From: a bacterium TMED144
Lineage (GTDB): Bacteria; Fidelibacterota; Marinisomatia; Marinisomatales; TCS55
Reading direction: 5' to 3'
Length of the DNA: 8,323 nt
Assembly (NCBI GenBank): GCA_002170005.2
Contig: NHGT02000002.1
Location: 45,707-54,029, forward strand
Below are positions 1-6,245 of the stretch, in pieces; positions within the stretch are counted from its first letter, which is position 1, and each line of letters starts with the position of its first letter. Position numbers and translations under genes: made by a program. Under the pieces are notes generated by a model. It made no database searches. It saw only the letters and a list, made by a program, of their open reading frames with translations, and was not told the DNA's origin.

Positions 1-2
1 AA

Positions 3-203
3 TATTATGAAAATATTTATCTTAATTTTGGTGTTTCTTCCAACAAATTGAAACATAATTATTTTGATGATGCTTTATTAAAAATTGCATCTAATATAGG
101 GTTTGGTGTTATATATTATACTAATTATGGAAATTTTAATTTAAGTTTGTATTCATATGGCTATGAAATAGTATATGGTTTAGGTGTGTCAGTAGTATTC
201 TAG
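3..203 (+). CDS. 3' end of an outer-membrane beta-barrel protein (partial)
   Basis: This open frame enters from the left edge (first full codon at 3) and ends at TAG 201-203, giving the last 66 residues of a protein whose start lies outside the window. The translation is rich in Tyr, Phe, Asn and Gly, with alternating hydrophobic and polar residues (for example NFNLSLYSYGYEIVYG), as in amphipathic transmembrane beta-strands. The last residues are GLGVSVVF; a terminal Phe in an alternating strand is the known C-terminal signal read by the BAM assembly machinery. Which barrel family it belongs to cannot be told from this fragment. The lrp-type gene begins only 14 nt downstream, so the two may share a transcript. 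The call rests on composition and the C-terminal signature, not on recognised homology. Confidence 0.6.
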   Translation, partial: YYENIYLNFGVSSNKLKHNYFDDALLKIASNIGFGVIYYTNYGNFNLSLYSYGYEIVYGLGVSVVF

Positions 204-217
204 AAAGTAAAAGTATA

Positions 218-682
218 ATGATAGACAAAATTGATATTCAAATAATAGAAATTCTTCAAGACAATGCTCGTTCAACAGCAAGCGATATAGCAAAGGAGGT
301 TAATCTTTCAGTCCCTGCCGCTGGGGAAAGAATTAAGAAATTAACTGAATCAGGTTTAATAAAAAACTTTTCAGCAATTTTAGATAATAAAATCGCCGGT
401 TTAGACCTTACAGCATATGTTTTCATTGTTAGCAAACATTCAGATAATTATTCAGATTTCATTGATAAGGTAAATGACTGTGAATCTGTTATGGAGTGCC
501 ATTCTATAACCGGAGGCGGCTCACATCTTTTAAAAGTTTGTGTAAAGAATTCAAAATCATTGGAAGAATTATTGTATGAGATACAAAATTGGCCCGGCGT
601 TTCTCATACTCGAACAAATGTGGTCTTATCAACATATAAGCAATCAACCAATATTGATTTATCAGTTTTAAAGAGAAAATAG
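218..682 (+). CDS. Lrp/AsnC family transcriptional regulator
   Basis: This 154-residue protein is the usual Lrp/AsnC length. Residues 1-60 form the winged helix-turn-helix: the opening IDIQIIEILQDNARSTASDIA is typical of the family, with a recognition helix near residues 31-43 (SVPAAGERIKKL). Residues about 65-140 form the RAM ligand-binding/oligomerisation domain, with the family signature around 91-109 (VMECHSITGGGSHLLKVCV). Members bind amino acids or related metabolites and activate or repress amino-acid and nitrogen genes as dimers to octamers. The effector cannot be predicted here. The gene sits directly upstream of glutamine synthetase in the same direction, with a dyad between them at 730-757, so glnII is the natural candidate target; that link is an inference. 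No Shine-Dalgarno sequence precedes ATG 218. The start is supported because the protein begins at the normal family position. Confidence 0.94.
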   Translation: MIDKIDIQIIEILQDNARSTASDIAKEVNLSVPAAGERIKKLTESGLIKNFSAILDNKIAGLDLTAYVFIVSKHSDNYSDFIDKVNDCESVMECHSITGGGSHLLKVCVKNSKSLEELLYEIQNWPGVSHTRTNVVLSTYKQSTNIDLSVLKRK

Positions 683-729
683 TTTAATTCTAACATTAAT
701 TAACTCTTTTTTTTATTTTAAAATATTCA

Positions 730-757
730 TTTAAGTAATAGATTAATATTACTTAAA
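730..757. promoter_or_regulatory. Inverted repeat upstream of glnII, candidate operator
   Basis: TTTAAGTAATA (730-740) and TATTACTTAAA (747-757) are perfect 11-bp inverted arms around the 6-base spacer gattaa. The dyad ends 33 nt before the glnII start codon, in the 108-base gap between the Lrp-type gene and glnII. No T-tract follows directly, so it does not look like an intrinsic terminator. It is a plausible binding site for a dimeric regulator, with the adjacent Lrp protein as first candidate, though I do not see a clear match to the E. coli Lrp consensus. A/T-only arms are easier to get by chance in this genome. The rest of the gap holds a T8 run (707-714) with only a weak A/T hairpin before it, which is a doubtful terminator for the upstream gene. 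Confidence 0.45.
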
Positions 758-776
758 ATTTTAAATTATTGAAAAT

Positions 777-783
777 AAAGGAA
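777..783 (+). promoter_or_regulatory. Shine-Dalgarno sequence of glnII
   Basis: AAAGGAA lies 7 nt before ATG 791 and fixes the glnII start. It is one of only two convincing ribosome-binding sites in the window; the other precedes the ferredoxin at 7591. Confidence 0.75.
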
Positions 784-790
784 TTAATCT

Positions 791-1768
791 ATGTCTGATA
801 ATAAAATATTAGAATATATTTGGCTTGACGGTTATCAGCCAGAGCCTTCTCTTAGAAGTAAAATTAAAGTAACTAATGATGACTCAGCTCCAAATTGGTC
901 ATTTGATGGCTCTTCAACACAACAAGCCGAAGGTGGAAGTTCAGATTGTATTTTAATTCCCGTTCAAACATATAAGGGCCCCTTATTTTCTGATTCATTA
1001 ATAATGTGTGAAGTCCAAAATGGTGACCATGACGTTCATCCGTCAAATACAAGAGCAGCGGCAACCAGTATTGTATCTGATGAGTGGTGGTTTGGTTTTG
1101 AGCAAGAATATTTTTTTACTGGCGATAATGGAGAGCCGTTAGGTTGGGAAGATGGGGCTCCTCGAGCTCAAGGTGATTACTACTGCGGTGTTGGAGCGGG
1201 AAACGTAGAAGGAAGAGATATTTCTGAAGCTCATCTTGAAGCTTGCTTAGAAGCTGGAATCGAATTGACAGGAACTAACGCTGAGGTTGCTCTAGGACAG
1301 TGGGAATACCAATGTTTTGGCAAAGGAATAAAAGCGGCAGACGATCTTTGGGTGTCAAGATATTTACTTTATAAAATTGCCGAAGATTTTGGCGTGGGTG
1401 TAAATATCCACCCAAAGCCAAAAACAGGTGATTGGAACGGCTCAGGAATGCACACTAATTTTTCCAATGAAGAAATGAGAACAGCTGGCTCAGAAGATTT
1501 ATATAATTCCCTTTGTGATAAGCTAGGTCAAGTACATAAAGAGGGAATAGCTTTATATGGTTCAGATAATAATATGAGACTGACCGGCCTTCATGAAACA
1601 CAAAGCATTGAAAAGTTTTCTTATGGTGTTAGTGACAGGGGAGCAAGCATTAGAATTCCCATTTATACTGTTGAAAACAACTGGAATGGTTATTTAGAAG
1701 ATAGAAGACCGGCATCTAACGCTGATCCTTATAAAATAATTAATCATATTGTTTCTACCTTGAAATAA
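791..1768 (+). CDS. glnII: Glutamine synthetase type II (GlnII, eukaryote-like)
   Basis: Catalyses ATP-dependent condensation of glutamate and ammonia to glutamine in the cytoplasm, the main step of ammonium assimilation. At 325 residues it fits the short GSII class rather than GSI (about 450-470) or GSIII (about 700). The N-terminal beta-grasp domain carries IWLDGYQ (10-16) and WSFDGSST (36-43). The catalytic domain carries FGFEQEY (101-107, metal-binding glutamates), NAEVALGQWEYQ (163-174), NGSGMHTN (216-223), the Arg/substrate region MRLTGLHET (262-270), SDRGASIRIP (281-290) and YLEDRRPASNADPY (301-314). All catalytic blocks are present, so the enzyme should be active. GSII lacks the adenylylation control of GSI, so transcription, possibly through the Lrp gene just upstream, would be the main control visible here. 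It has its own Shine-Dalgarno sequence and is followed by a strong terminator, so its transcript probably ends there. Confidence 0.97.
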   Translation: MSDNKILEYIWLDGYQPEPSLRSKIKVTNDDSAPNWSFDGSSTQQAEGGSSDCILIPVQTYKGPLFSDSLIMCEVQNGDHDVHPSNTRAAATSIVSDEWWFGFEQEYFFTGDNGEPLGWEDGAPRAQGDYYCGVGAGNVEGRDISEAHLEACLEAGIELTGTNAEVALGQWEYQCFGKGIKAADDLWVSRYLLYKIAEDFGVGVNIHPKPKTGDWNGSGMHTNFSNEEMRTAGSEDLYNSLCDKLGQVHKEGIALYGSDNNMRLTGLHETQSIEKFSYGVSDRGASIRIPIYTVENNWNGYLEDRRPASNADPYKIINHIVSTLK

Positions 1769-1796
1769 TAGTTTTAAAAAAGTTCAATATATGCTC

Positions 1797-1830
1797 AAAG
1801 GAGTAGGTTTTGCCTGCTCCTTTTTTATTT
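1797..1830 (+). terminator. Intrinsic terminator of glnII
   Basis: AAAGGAGTAGG (1797-1807) pairs with CCTGCTCCTTT (1813-1823) across a TTTTG loop, giving an 11-bp stem with a single G-U wobble. A T6 run (1821-1826) and more T after one A follow. It lies 28 nt after the glnII stop and only 19 nt before the next start codon. It is oriented for forward transcription; I see no matching T-tract for the reverse direction. Confidence 0.93.
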
Positions 1831-1836
1831 TTTATC

Positions 1837-1844
1837 TAACTTTA
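1837..1844 (+). promoter_or_regulatory. Possible Bacteroidota-type -7 box for the cytochrome/monooxygenase gene
   Basis: TAACTTTA matches seven of eight positions of the Bacteroidota -7 element TAnnTTTG and lies 5 nt before ATG 1850. The nearest upstream TTTG (1809-1812) sits in the terminator loop, at a spacing somewhat longer than usual. If real, transcription would begin at or next to the start codon. A/T-rich boxes of this kind arise easily by chance. Confidence 0.25.
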
Positions 1845-1849
1845 ATATC

Positions 1850-3208
1850 ATGAAATCATTGAAAAATATTCATTTATTAAAGGTAACACTTCTATTTTTT
1901 ATTTTTCTATTTGCTTGCGAAGAAAAAAAAATCTCTGAAAAATCAACATGGAGTTTAATTAATGAAGAAATTTTCACCCCTAATTGTGCCAATTGTCACT
2001 TTAGCGGCTCAACTATTGCAAGGCAATCAGGATTAGATTTTAGCTCTAACAATATTTATAACAATCTCGTAGATGCAAAGCCGAAAAATTTAGCTGCTCA
2101 AAGAGATGGGCTTGTAATCGTAAGTTCAGAAGGAGGAATGAAAGGTTTATCGAAAAGTTATCTTTGGGAAAAAATCAATGCTTATGAGCGTGAACATTTT
2201 TTATCAGATCACCCTGAATATGGCCAATTAATGCCTCCAGGAGATAATTTTTTAACCGATGGGCAATTACAATTTGTAAGAACTTGGATAGAAGAAAGTG
2301 CGCCAAATCTAAGTAGCGTAGCAGACGAAATTTTATTGCAGAATACAAATAAATATCAATTACCTAATTTTACACCTTTAGATAAACCATCAAACGGATT
2401 CCAATTACACTTGAAGCCTTTTGAAGTTCAGCCAGATTATGAGAAAGAATTCTTTGTCTATACTGATTTAAAATTAGATGAGGATAAATATGTAAATAAA
2501 ATCGAAATTGAAATGAGATCGGGAAGTCACCATTTTCTTTTATATACGTTTGATGAAAACACGCCCTCGAATATTTTGCCCGAATATGGTGAAATTAGAG
2601 ATTTGAGAGATGAAAACGGAATCTTAAATATTACCACATTGACTTCCATGCAATACCACATATTTTTCAATGGTACTCAATGGCCGAGCTTGGACTTTAG
2701 ATTACCCGATGGAGTAGCCTTTCATTTGCCTAAAGGGACAGGTATCGATCAAAACTCTCACTATGTTAATTATACTGACTCAACAATGATTGGAGAGGTT
2801 TACACAAATTTTCATACTGTTGAAAAAAGCGAGGTCAAGCATGCTGCACAGTTACTGAATTTGTCAAACACAGCAATAATATTACCACCAAATAAGGTAA
2901 CAACTCTTGAAAAAACCTTCCCAGTCAATGAAAAAATTTTTTTGGGTCAAGTTAATAGTCATGCTCACCAAAAAATGACTGAATTTATAGTTCAAATAGT
3001 AGGTGGCGATAGAAATGGTGAAACAATTTATTGGACTGATGACTGGGACCATCCACCAATTATTAATTATGATCCTCCAATTGAGCTCAATAAAGGCCAA
3101 TTTATAAAATTAACTGCTACATATGATAACAATACAAACAAAACCGTTGGATTTGGTTTTAAGTCAACCGATGAAATGATGATATTGTTTGGCTGGTTTT
3201 ACAAATGA
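1850..3208 (+). CDS. Lipoprotein: c-type cytochrome fused to PHM/DBH-like dicopper monooxygenase
   Basis: This 452-residue exported protein starts with a hydrophobic signal ending in a lipobox-like LFAC (Cys23), so it is probably lipid-anchored. Residues about 35-155 look like a mono-heme cytochrome c: heme motif CANCH (46-50), likely distal Met128 in LMPPGD, and the closing helix LQFVRTWIEESAPN. Residues about 185-452 match the two-domain core of copper type II monooxygenases (peptidylglycine alpha-hydroxylating and dopamine beta-monooxygenase). Every ligand of animal PHM has a counterpart: His227-His228 (GSHHFLLY, as in HHM) and His304 (NSHYVNYTD) for CuH; His371 and His373 (NSHAHQKM, as in HTH) and Met443 (STDEMMILF, as in SDEMC) for CuM. 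Such enzymes hydroxylate C-H bonds with O2. The fused heme could deliver electrons directly, which is an inference. The substrate is unknown. The lipase gene overlaps its stop by 4 nt. No Shine-Dalgarno sequence is visible. Confidence 0.85.
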   Translation: MKSLKNIHLLKVTLLFFIFLFACEEKKISEKSTWSLINEEIFTPNCANCHFSGSTIARQSGLDFSSNNIYNNLVDAKPKNLAAQRDGLVIVSSEGGMKGLSKSYLWEKINAYEREHFLSDHPEYGQLMPPGDNFLTDGQLQFVRTWIEESAPNLSSVADEILLQNTNKYQLPNFTPLDKPSNGFQLHLKPFEVQPDYEKEFFVYTDLKLDEDKYVNKIEIEMRSGSHHFLLYTFDENTPSNILPEYGEIRDLRDENGILNITTLTSMQYHIFFNGTQWPSLDFRLPDGVAFHLPKGTGIDQNSHYVNYTDSTMIGEVYTNFHTVEKSEVKHAAQLLNLSNTAIILPPNKVTTLEKTFPVNEKIFLGQVNSHAHQKMTEFIVQIVGGDRNGETIYWTDDWDHPPIINYDPPIELNKGQFIKLTATYDNNTNKTVGFGFKSTDEMMILFGWFYK

Positions 3209-4371
3209 TAAGATCTTTATTAATATTTTTATTAATAATTATTAATTGTATTTCTTCGCAAAATAAAAACCCAATTGTTTTTGTTCACGGCTTTATGGGT
3301 TGGGGAGAGGAAGAAATGGGACCGTATAAGTATTGGGGTGGTTGGTTTGATTTGGTTGGAGAATTGGAAAAAGAAGGATATACTATTTTCGTTGCAAGTG
3401 TTGGGCCTGTTTCGTCAAGCTGGGATCGCGCTATTGAGCTTTATCATCAAATAAAAGGTGGTCAAATTGATTATGGCAAAGATCATTCAGAGAAATATGG
3501 CTTAATTCAAAAGCCTCCAGAAAAAAATTTTAAAGGTTTATACCCACAATGGAGTGAAAAAAATCCGCTTCATTTTATCGGGCATAGCATGGGGGGACAG
3601 ACCGTAAGAATGCTGGACTATTTGCTTAATAATGTCCTCCAAGATTCCTTGGGAACTATTGAAAAAAGTAAATTGTTGGGAAAAACTAATAAGGGATGGA
3701 TTAAGTCTATTACAACCTTATCGACCCCGCATAATGGTACAACTATTTCAGACTTTGTTAATGCTGGAATCCCTTTTTTACAAAATTTTATTGCATTGGC
3801 TGGAGTAGCTGGTAATTCTTTTTATAATTTTGATTTAGAACAGTGGGGGTTTAAAAGATTTAATGAAGAAAGTTGGATCAATTATTTTAAAAGAATGAAA
3901 CAACACTCTATATGGGATTCAAAAAATACAGTAGCATGGGATTCAAGCATTGAAGGCGCTAAAGAAATCAATTCTTTATGTGTTGCAAATCCGGATGTTT
4001 ACTATTTTTCGATAGCAAATTATAAGACTAAAATAGATGAAGATAGTGGGTATCACAAGCCAATGAAAGCTATGTCTAATATTATAAAAGTTCAGGCTAG
4101 ATTAATGGGAAGAAAGAAAGCTTATTATAGCGATGGAACTTCTACTGATTCAACATGGTATTTAAATGACGGGGTTGTAAATACGGTTTCAATGTATGGA
4201 CCTACAACTGGAAGTAGCGGACCTGATCCTATCACTGAGTTTAGACAAGGAGATGTGGTAATACCAGGCCAATGGTATATTATGGGCAATCATGAGTATG
4301 ATCATAGTGCTTTAATTGGGCATCAAATGAAAAAAAATGAATACTCTAGCTTAAAAAAAAATCTACTCTGA
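3205..4371 (+). CDS. Secreted family I.5-like triacylglycerol lipase
   Basis: An alpha/beta-hydrolase of 388 residues that resembles the thermoalkalophilic Bacillus/Staphylococcus lipases (family I.5), which hydrolyse ester bonds of triglycerides. The N-terminus (MIRSLLIFLLIIIN) is a signal peptide. Cys15 in IINCISSQ is a poor lipobox, so Sec signal peptidase I export is more likely than lipidation. Oxyanion motif PIVFVHGFMGWG spans 23-34, nucleophile Ser128 is in GHSMGG, the acid Asp322 in NDGVVNTVSM, and His367 in YDHSALIG. The block around SSWDRAIELYHQIKGGQIDYG (70-91) is also typical. Compared with the Geobacillus zinc lipase, Asp74, His94 and Asp246 align with zinc ligands, but the second histidine appears replaced by Leu100, and the C-terminal calcium residues look different; this comparison is from memory. 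It starts inside the previous gene (ATGA, 3205-3208), so its translation is probably coupled to that of the cytochrome/copper protein. Confidence 0.92.
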   Translation: MIRSLLIFLLIIINCISSQNKNPIVFVHGFMGWGEEEMGPYKYWGGWFDLVGELEKEGYTIFVASVGPVSSSWDRAIELYHQIKGGQIDYGKDHSEKYGLIQKPPEKNFKGLYPQWSEKNPLHFIGHSMGGQTVRMLDYLLNNVLQDSLGTIEKSKLLGKTNKGWIKSITTLSTPHNGTTISDFVNAGIPFLQNFIALAGVAGNSFYNFDLEQWGFKRFNEESWINYFKRMKQHSIWDSKNTVAWDSSIEGAKEINSLCVANPDVYYFSIANYKTKIDEDSGYHKPMKAMSNIIKVQARLMGRKKAYYSDGTSTDSTWYLNDGVVNTVSMYGPTTGSSGPDPITEFRQGDVVIPGQWYIMGNHEYDHSALIGHQMKKNEYSSLKKNLL

Positions 4372-4386
4372 CCAACTAAGAATATT

Positions 4387-4731
4387 ATGGAGTTTAGCAA
4401 ATTGATAACAATAGATGAATTTTCTGAAATAGATTTAAGAGTAGGCACCATTGAAGAAGCTTTGCCTTTTACGGAGGCAATAAATCCTTCCTATAAATTA
4501 AAGATAGACTTTGGGCCATACGGAAAAAAATGGTCAAGTGCCCAAATAACAGTAAATTATAACGCAGAAGATTTAATCGGTCGACAGATTGTTTCAGCAA
4601 CGAATCTCGGAACAAAAAAAATAGGGGATTTCAAGTCAGAGGTTTTGGTACTTGGGCATAACGATAAAAATGGCAATGTAATTCTATTAGAGCTGGATAA
4701 AGAAATTCAAAATGGTGCATTAGTTAACTAG
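4387..4731 (+). CDS. csaA: CsaA-like tRNA-binding domain protein / chaperone
   Basis: A 114-residue protein made of a single tRNA-binding OB-fold, the usual length of CsaA. The family pattern runs throughout: FSEIDLRVGTIEEALPF (12-28), then PSYKLKIDFGPYG (34-46), WSSAQIT (49-55), LIGRQIVSATNL (63-74), FKSEVLVLG (82-90) and a closing LELDKEIQNGALV. CsaA homologues are cytoplasmic homodimers with tRNA-binding and export-related chaperone activity in Bacillus; the cellular role elsewhere is poorly defined. Here it follows the lipase stop by 15 nt, so it is probably on the same transcript as two exported proteins, which suits an export-chaperone role but does not prove it. There is no Shine-Dalgarno sequence before ATG 4387. 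Its stop codon lies inside the 20-bp palindrome that precedes the MarR gene. Confidence 0.93.
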   Translation: MEFSKLITIDEFSEIDLRVGTIEEALPFTEAINPSYKLKIDFGPYGKKWSSAQITVNYNAEDLIGRQIVSATNLGTKKIGDFKSEVLVLGHNDKNGNVILLELDKEIQNGALVN

Positions 4732-4739
4732 TTAACTAA
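4720..4739. promoter_or_regulatory. Perfect 20-bp palindrome, candidate MarR operator 1
   Basis: TTAGTTAACTAGTTAACTAA is its own reverse complement across all ten base pairs; it can also be read as two direct copies of GTTAACTA. It spans the csaA stop codon (4729-4731) and ends 21 nt before the MarR start at 4761. MarR proteins bind as dimers to palindromes of this size, usually upstream of their own gene, so autoregulation is the simplest reading. Confidence 0.6.
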
Positions 4740-4742
4740 ATT

Positions 4743-4761
4743 TATTTGTATATTACAAATA
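4743..4761. promoter_or_regulatory. Second dyad at the MarR start, candidate operator 2
   Basis: TATTTGTA (4743-4750) and TACAAATA (4754-4761) are perfect 8-bp inverted arms around TAT. The right arm includes the A of the start codon. Its centre is 22-23 bp from that of the 20-bp palindrome, about two helical turns, so two dimers could bind the same face of DNA. In RNA it could also form a short hairpin at the start codon. Confidence 0.45.
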
Positions 4762-5180
4762 TGAATTCAGGAGAATTATTAAATCAACTTTTAATAGATT
4801 TACAATCTCTCTTTCGCACATCTTTTAGAAAAAAAAAATTCACTCTTTCTCAAATAAACTTAATTTCTTCAATTCCTATTAATGGTATAGATATGACATC
4901 TATTTCAAGCTATTTGGGTATTGACAATAGCACACTAACAAGAAATGTTAATGTCCTAATTAAACAAAATATATTAAAACGTGATGTTAACCCTAAAGAT
5001 GGAAGATCAAAACTACTAGTGTTAACATCGCATGGTATGAATGTTAAGTTAGAATTCGAAAACATTATAGAAAAAATTGGCAATAAACTTCTCAAAAATA
5101 AAGTTATTGTTGATAGCGATCAATTCATAGATATGCTTGATACTCTTCATTGGGAAATAAATAAATTAAAATTAAAATAA
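4761..5180 (+). CDS. MarR family transcriptional regulator
   Basis: A winged helix-turn-helix regulator of 139 residues from ATG 4761. The DNA-binding region covers about residues 28-90: FTLSQINLISSIP, recognition helix near 56-69 (NSTLTRNVNVLIKQ), and the wing RDVNPKDGRSKLLVLT (74-89) with the family D-x-R pattern. Flanking N- and C-terminal helices form the dimer interface. An in-frame TTG at 4746 would add five residues, but it lies inside the dyad at 4743-4761 and ATG 4761 begins at the normal family position, so ATG is preferred. The protein contains no cysteine, so it cannot be a thiol-based sensor like OhrR; it more likely responds to a small ligand. It leads a tight gene set (mutY, HemJ-like protein, thioredoxin-fold protein), and two dyads before it suggest it represses itself and them. 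An A10 run occurs at 4829-4838. Confidence 0.91.
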   Translation: MNSGELLNQLLIDLQSLFRTSFRKKKFTLSQINLISSIPINGIDMTSISSYLGIDNSTLTRNVNVLIKQNILKRDVNPKDGRSKLLVLTSHGMNVKLEFENIIEKIGNKLLKNKVIVDSDQFIDMLDTLHWEINKLKLK

Positions 5181-6245
5181 TTGTATAATACAATAAAAAA
5201 AAAAGAATTATTAATATGGTATAATTTAAATATAAACAAAAGGTATATGCCTTGGCGCTCAACAAATGATCCCTATAAAATTTGGTTATCAGAAATAATG
5301 CTGCAACAAACCCAGGTAAAGACTGTCATTCCTTATTATAATAAATGGATTAAAAAATACCCAACATTGGAATCTGTTGCGAAATCAAATATTGATGATT
5401 TACTTAAAATTTGGGAAGGATTAGGCTATTACAGTAGATGTAGAAACTTTCACAAGGCATCAATTAAAATTTTTAAAGATTATAATGGCAAAATTCCTGA
5501 AGATTTTGATCAATTTAAAAAACTACCAGGTGTTGGCGAATATACAGCTGGCGCAGTCTTATCAATCGCATATGGGAAAAAGATACCTGCAATTGATACA
5601 AATATTCTCAGAGTCATGTCAAGGATTCTTGGTTTAAAAGAAAGGTCAAAATCTAACCTAAACAAAATAAAGAAAAATTTGATTGATTATTTGAGTACGG
5701 AAAAACCAGGAGATATAAATCAAGCCCTAATGGATTTAGGTTCAATGATTTGCAAAAATAAAGACCCTTATTGCCAAAATTGTATTTTTCAGGATATATG
5801 TAAGGCTTGGGAAGTTGGTGACCCCGAAGGTTTCCCCGCAAAAAATAAAAAAGTGGCTGTAAAGAAAATTTTAATGTCTTCAGGCATTTTAGTAGATGAT
5901 GAATTAATACTCATTGCTAAGAAAAAAAATGGAATATATCGCGAGATGTGGCAATTTCCTTCTGTTTCAATAACATCCAGTACAAAAGATAATCTTATAA
6001 AAAAAAAGTTTAAGGAAGAGTTTGGTATTAAAATAAAGTCGATGAGCTTAATAGGTTCATTTAATCACTTGCTTAGCCATCGCAACATTTATGTGAAAGT
6101 GTTTACCTTAAGTGCTAGAAAAACACTGATAGAGTCAAAGAATCTCAAGTGGATAAAAGCTAAAAAACTTAATCTATTCCCAATGCCAAATTTGTATAAA
6201 AGAGTGTTTGAGATATTTCAAAATTATAAAAATGGTTCAAAGTAG
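5181..6245 (+). CDS. mutY: A/G-specific adenine DNA glycosylase MutY
   Basis: Removes adenine mispaired with 8-oxoguanine, preventing G:C to T:A mutations after oxidative damage. At 354 residues it has the normal length and domains. The catalytic domain carries SEIMLQQTQV with Glu38, the helix-hairpin-helix LPGVGEYTAGAVLS (115-128) and catalytic Asp139 in PAIDTNILRV. The [4Fe-4S] loop is intact: Cys191-x6-Cys198-x2-Cys201-x5-Cys207. The C-terminal NUDIX-like domain (about 230-345), which recognises 8-oxoG, includes GIYREMWQFPS and an FSH-like SFNHLLSHRN. The start is TTG 5181, directly after the MarR stop. The first in-frame ATG (5247) would remove the conserved LLIWYNLN...RYMPWR segment, so a non-ATG upstream start is needed. 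There is no Shine-Dalgarno sequence; translation probably depends on ribosomes finishing marR. An A10 run (5195-5204) sits within the first eight codons. Confidence 0.96.
   Translation: MYNTIKKKELLIWYNLNINKRYMPWRSTNDPYKIWLSEIMLQQTQVKTVIPYYNKWIKKYPTLESVAKSNIDDLLKIWEGLGYYSRCRNFHKASIKIFKDYNGKIPEDFDQFKKLPGVGEYTAGAVLSIAYGKKIPAIDTNILRVMSRILGLKERSKSNLNKIKKNLIDYLSTEKPGDINQALMDLGSMICKNKDPYCQNCIFQDICKAWEVGDPEGFPAKNKKVAVKKILMSSGILVDDELILIAKKKNGIYREMWQFPSVSITSSTKDNLIKKKFKEEFGIKIKSMSLIGSFNHLLSHRNIYVKVFTLSARKTLIESKNLKWIKAKKLNLFPMPNLYKRVFEIFQNYKNGSK

Noticed and set aside
684..714. Possible terminator after the Lrp-type gene (TTAATT / AATTAA stem before a T8 run)
   Set aside because: The stem is only six A/T pairs and does not abut the T-run, so it is too weak to call as a terminator.
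2882..3100. Minus-strand open frame of 72 codons within the copper monooxygenase domain
   Set aside because: It lies fully inside the well supported copper-binding region and shows no homology features.
4746..4760. TTG start five codons upstream of the MarR ATG
   Set aside because: It lies inside the inverted repeat at 4743-4761, has no ribosome-binding site, and the ATG gives a normal family N-terminus.
6208..6231. TTG start extending the HemJ-like protein by eight residues
   Set aside because: The extension is deeper inside mutY and adds residues before the normal N-terminal helix; ATG 6232 is the better start.
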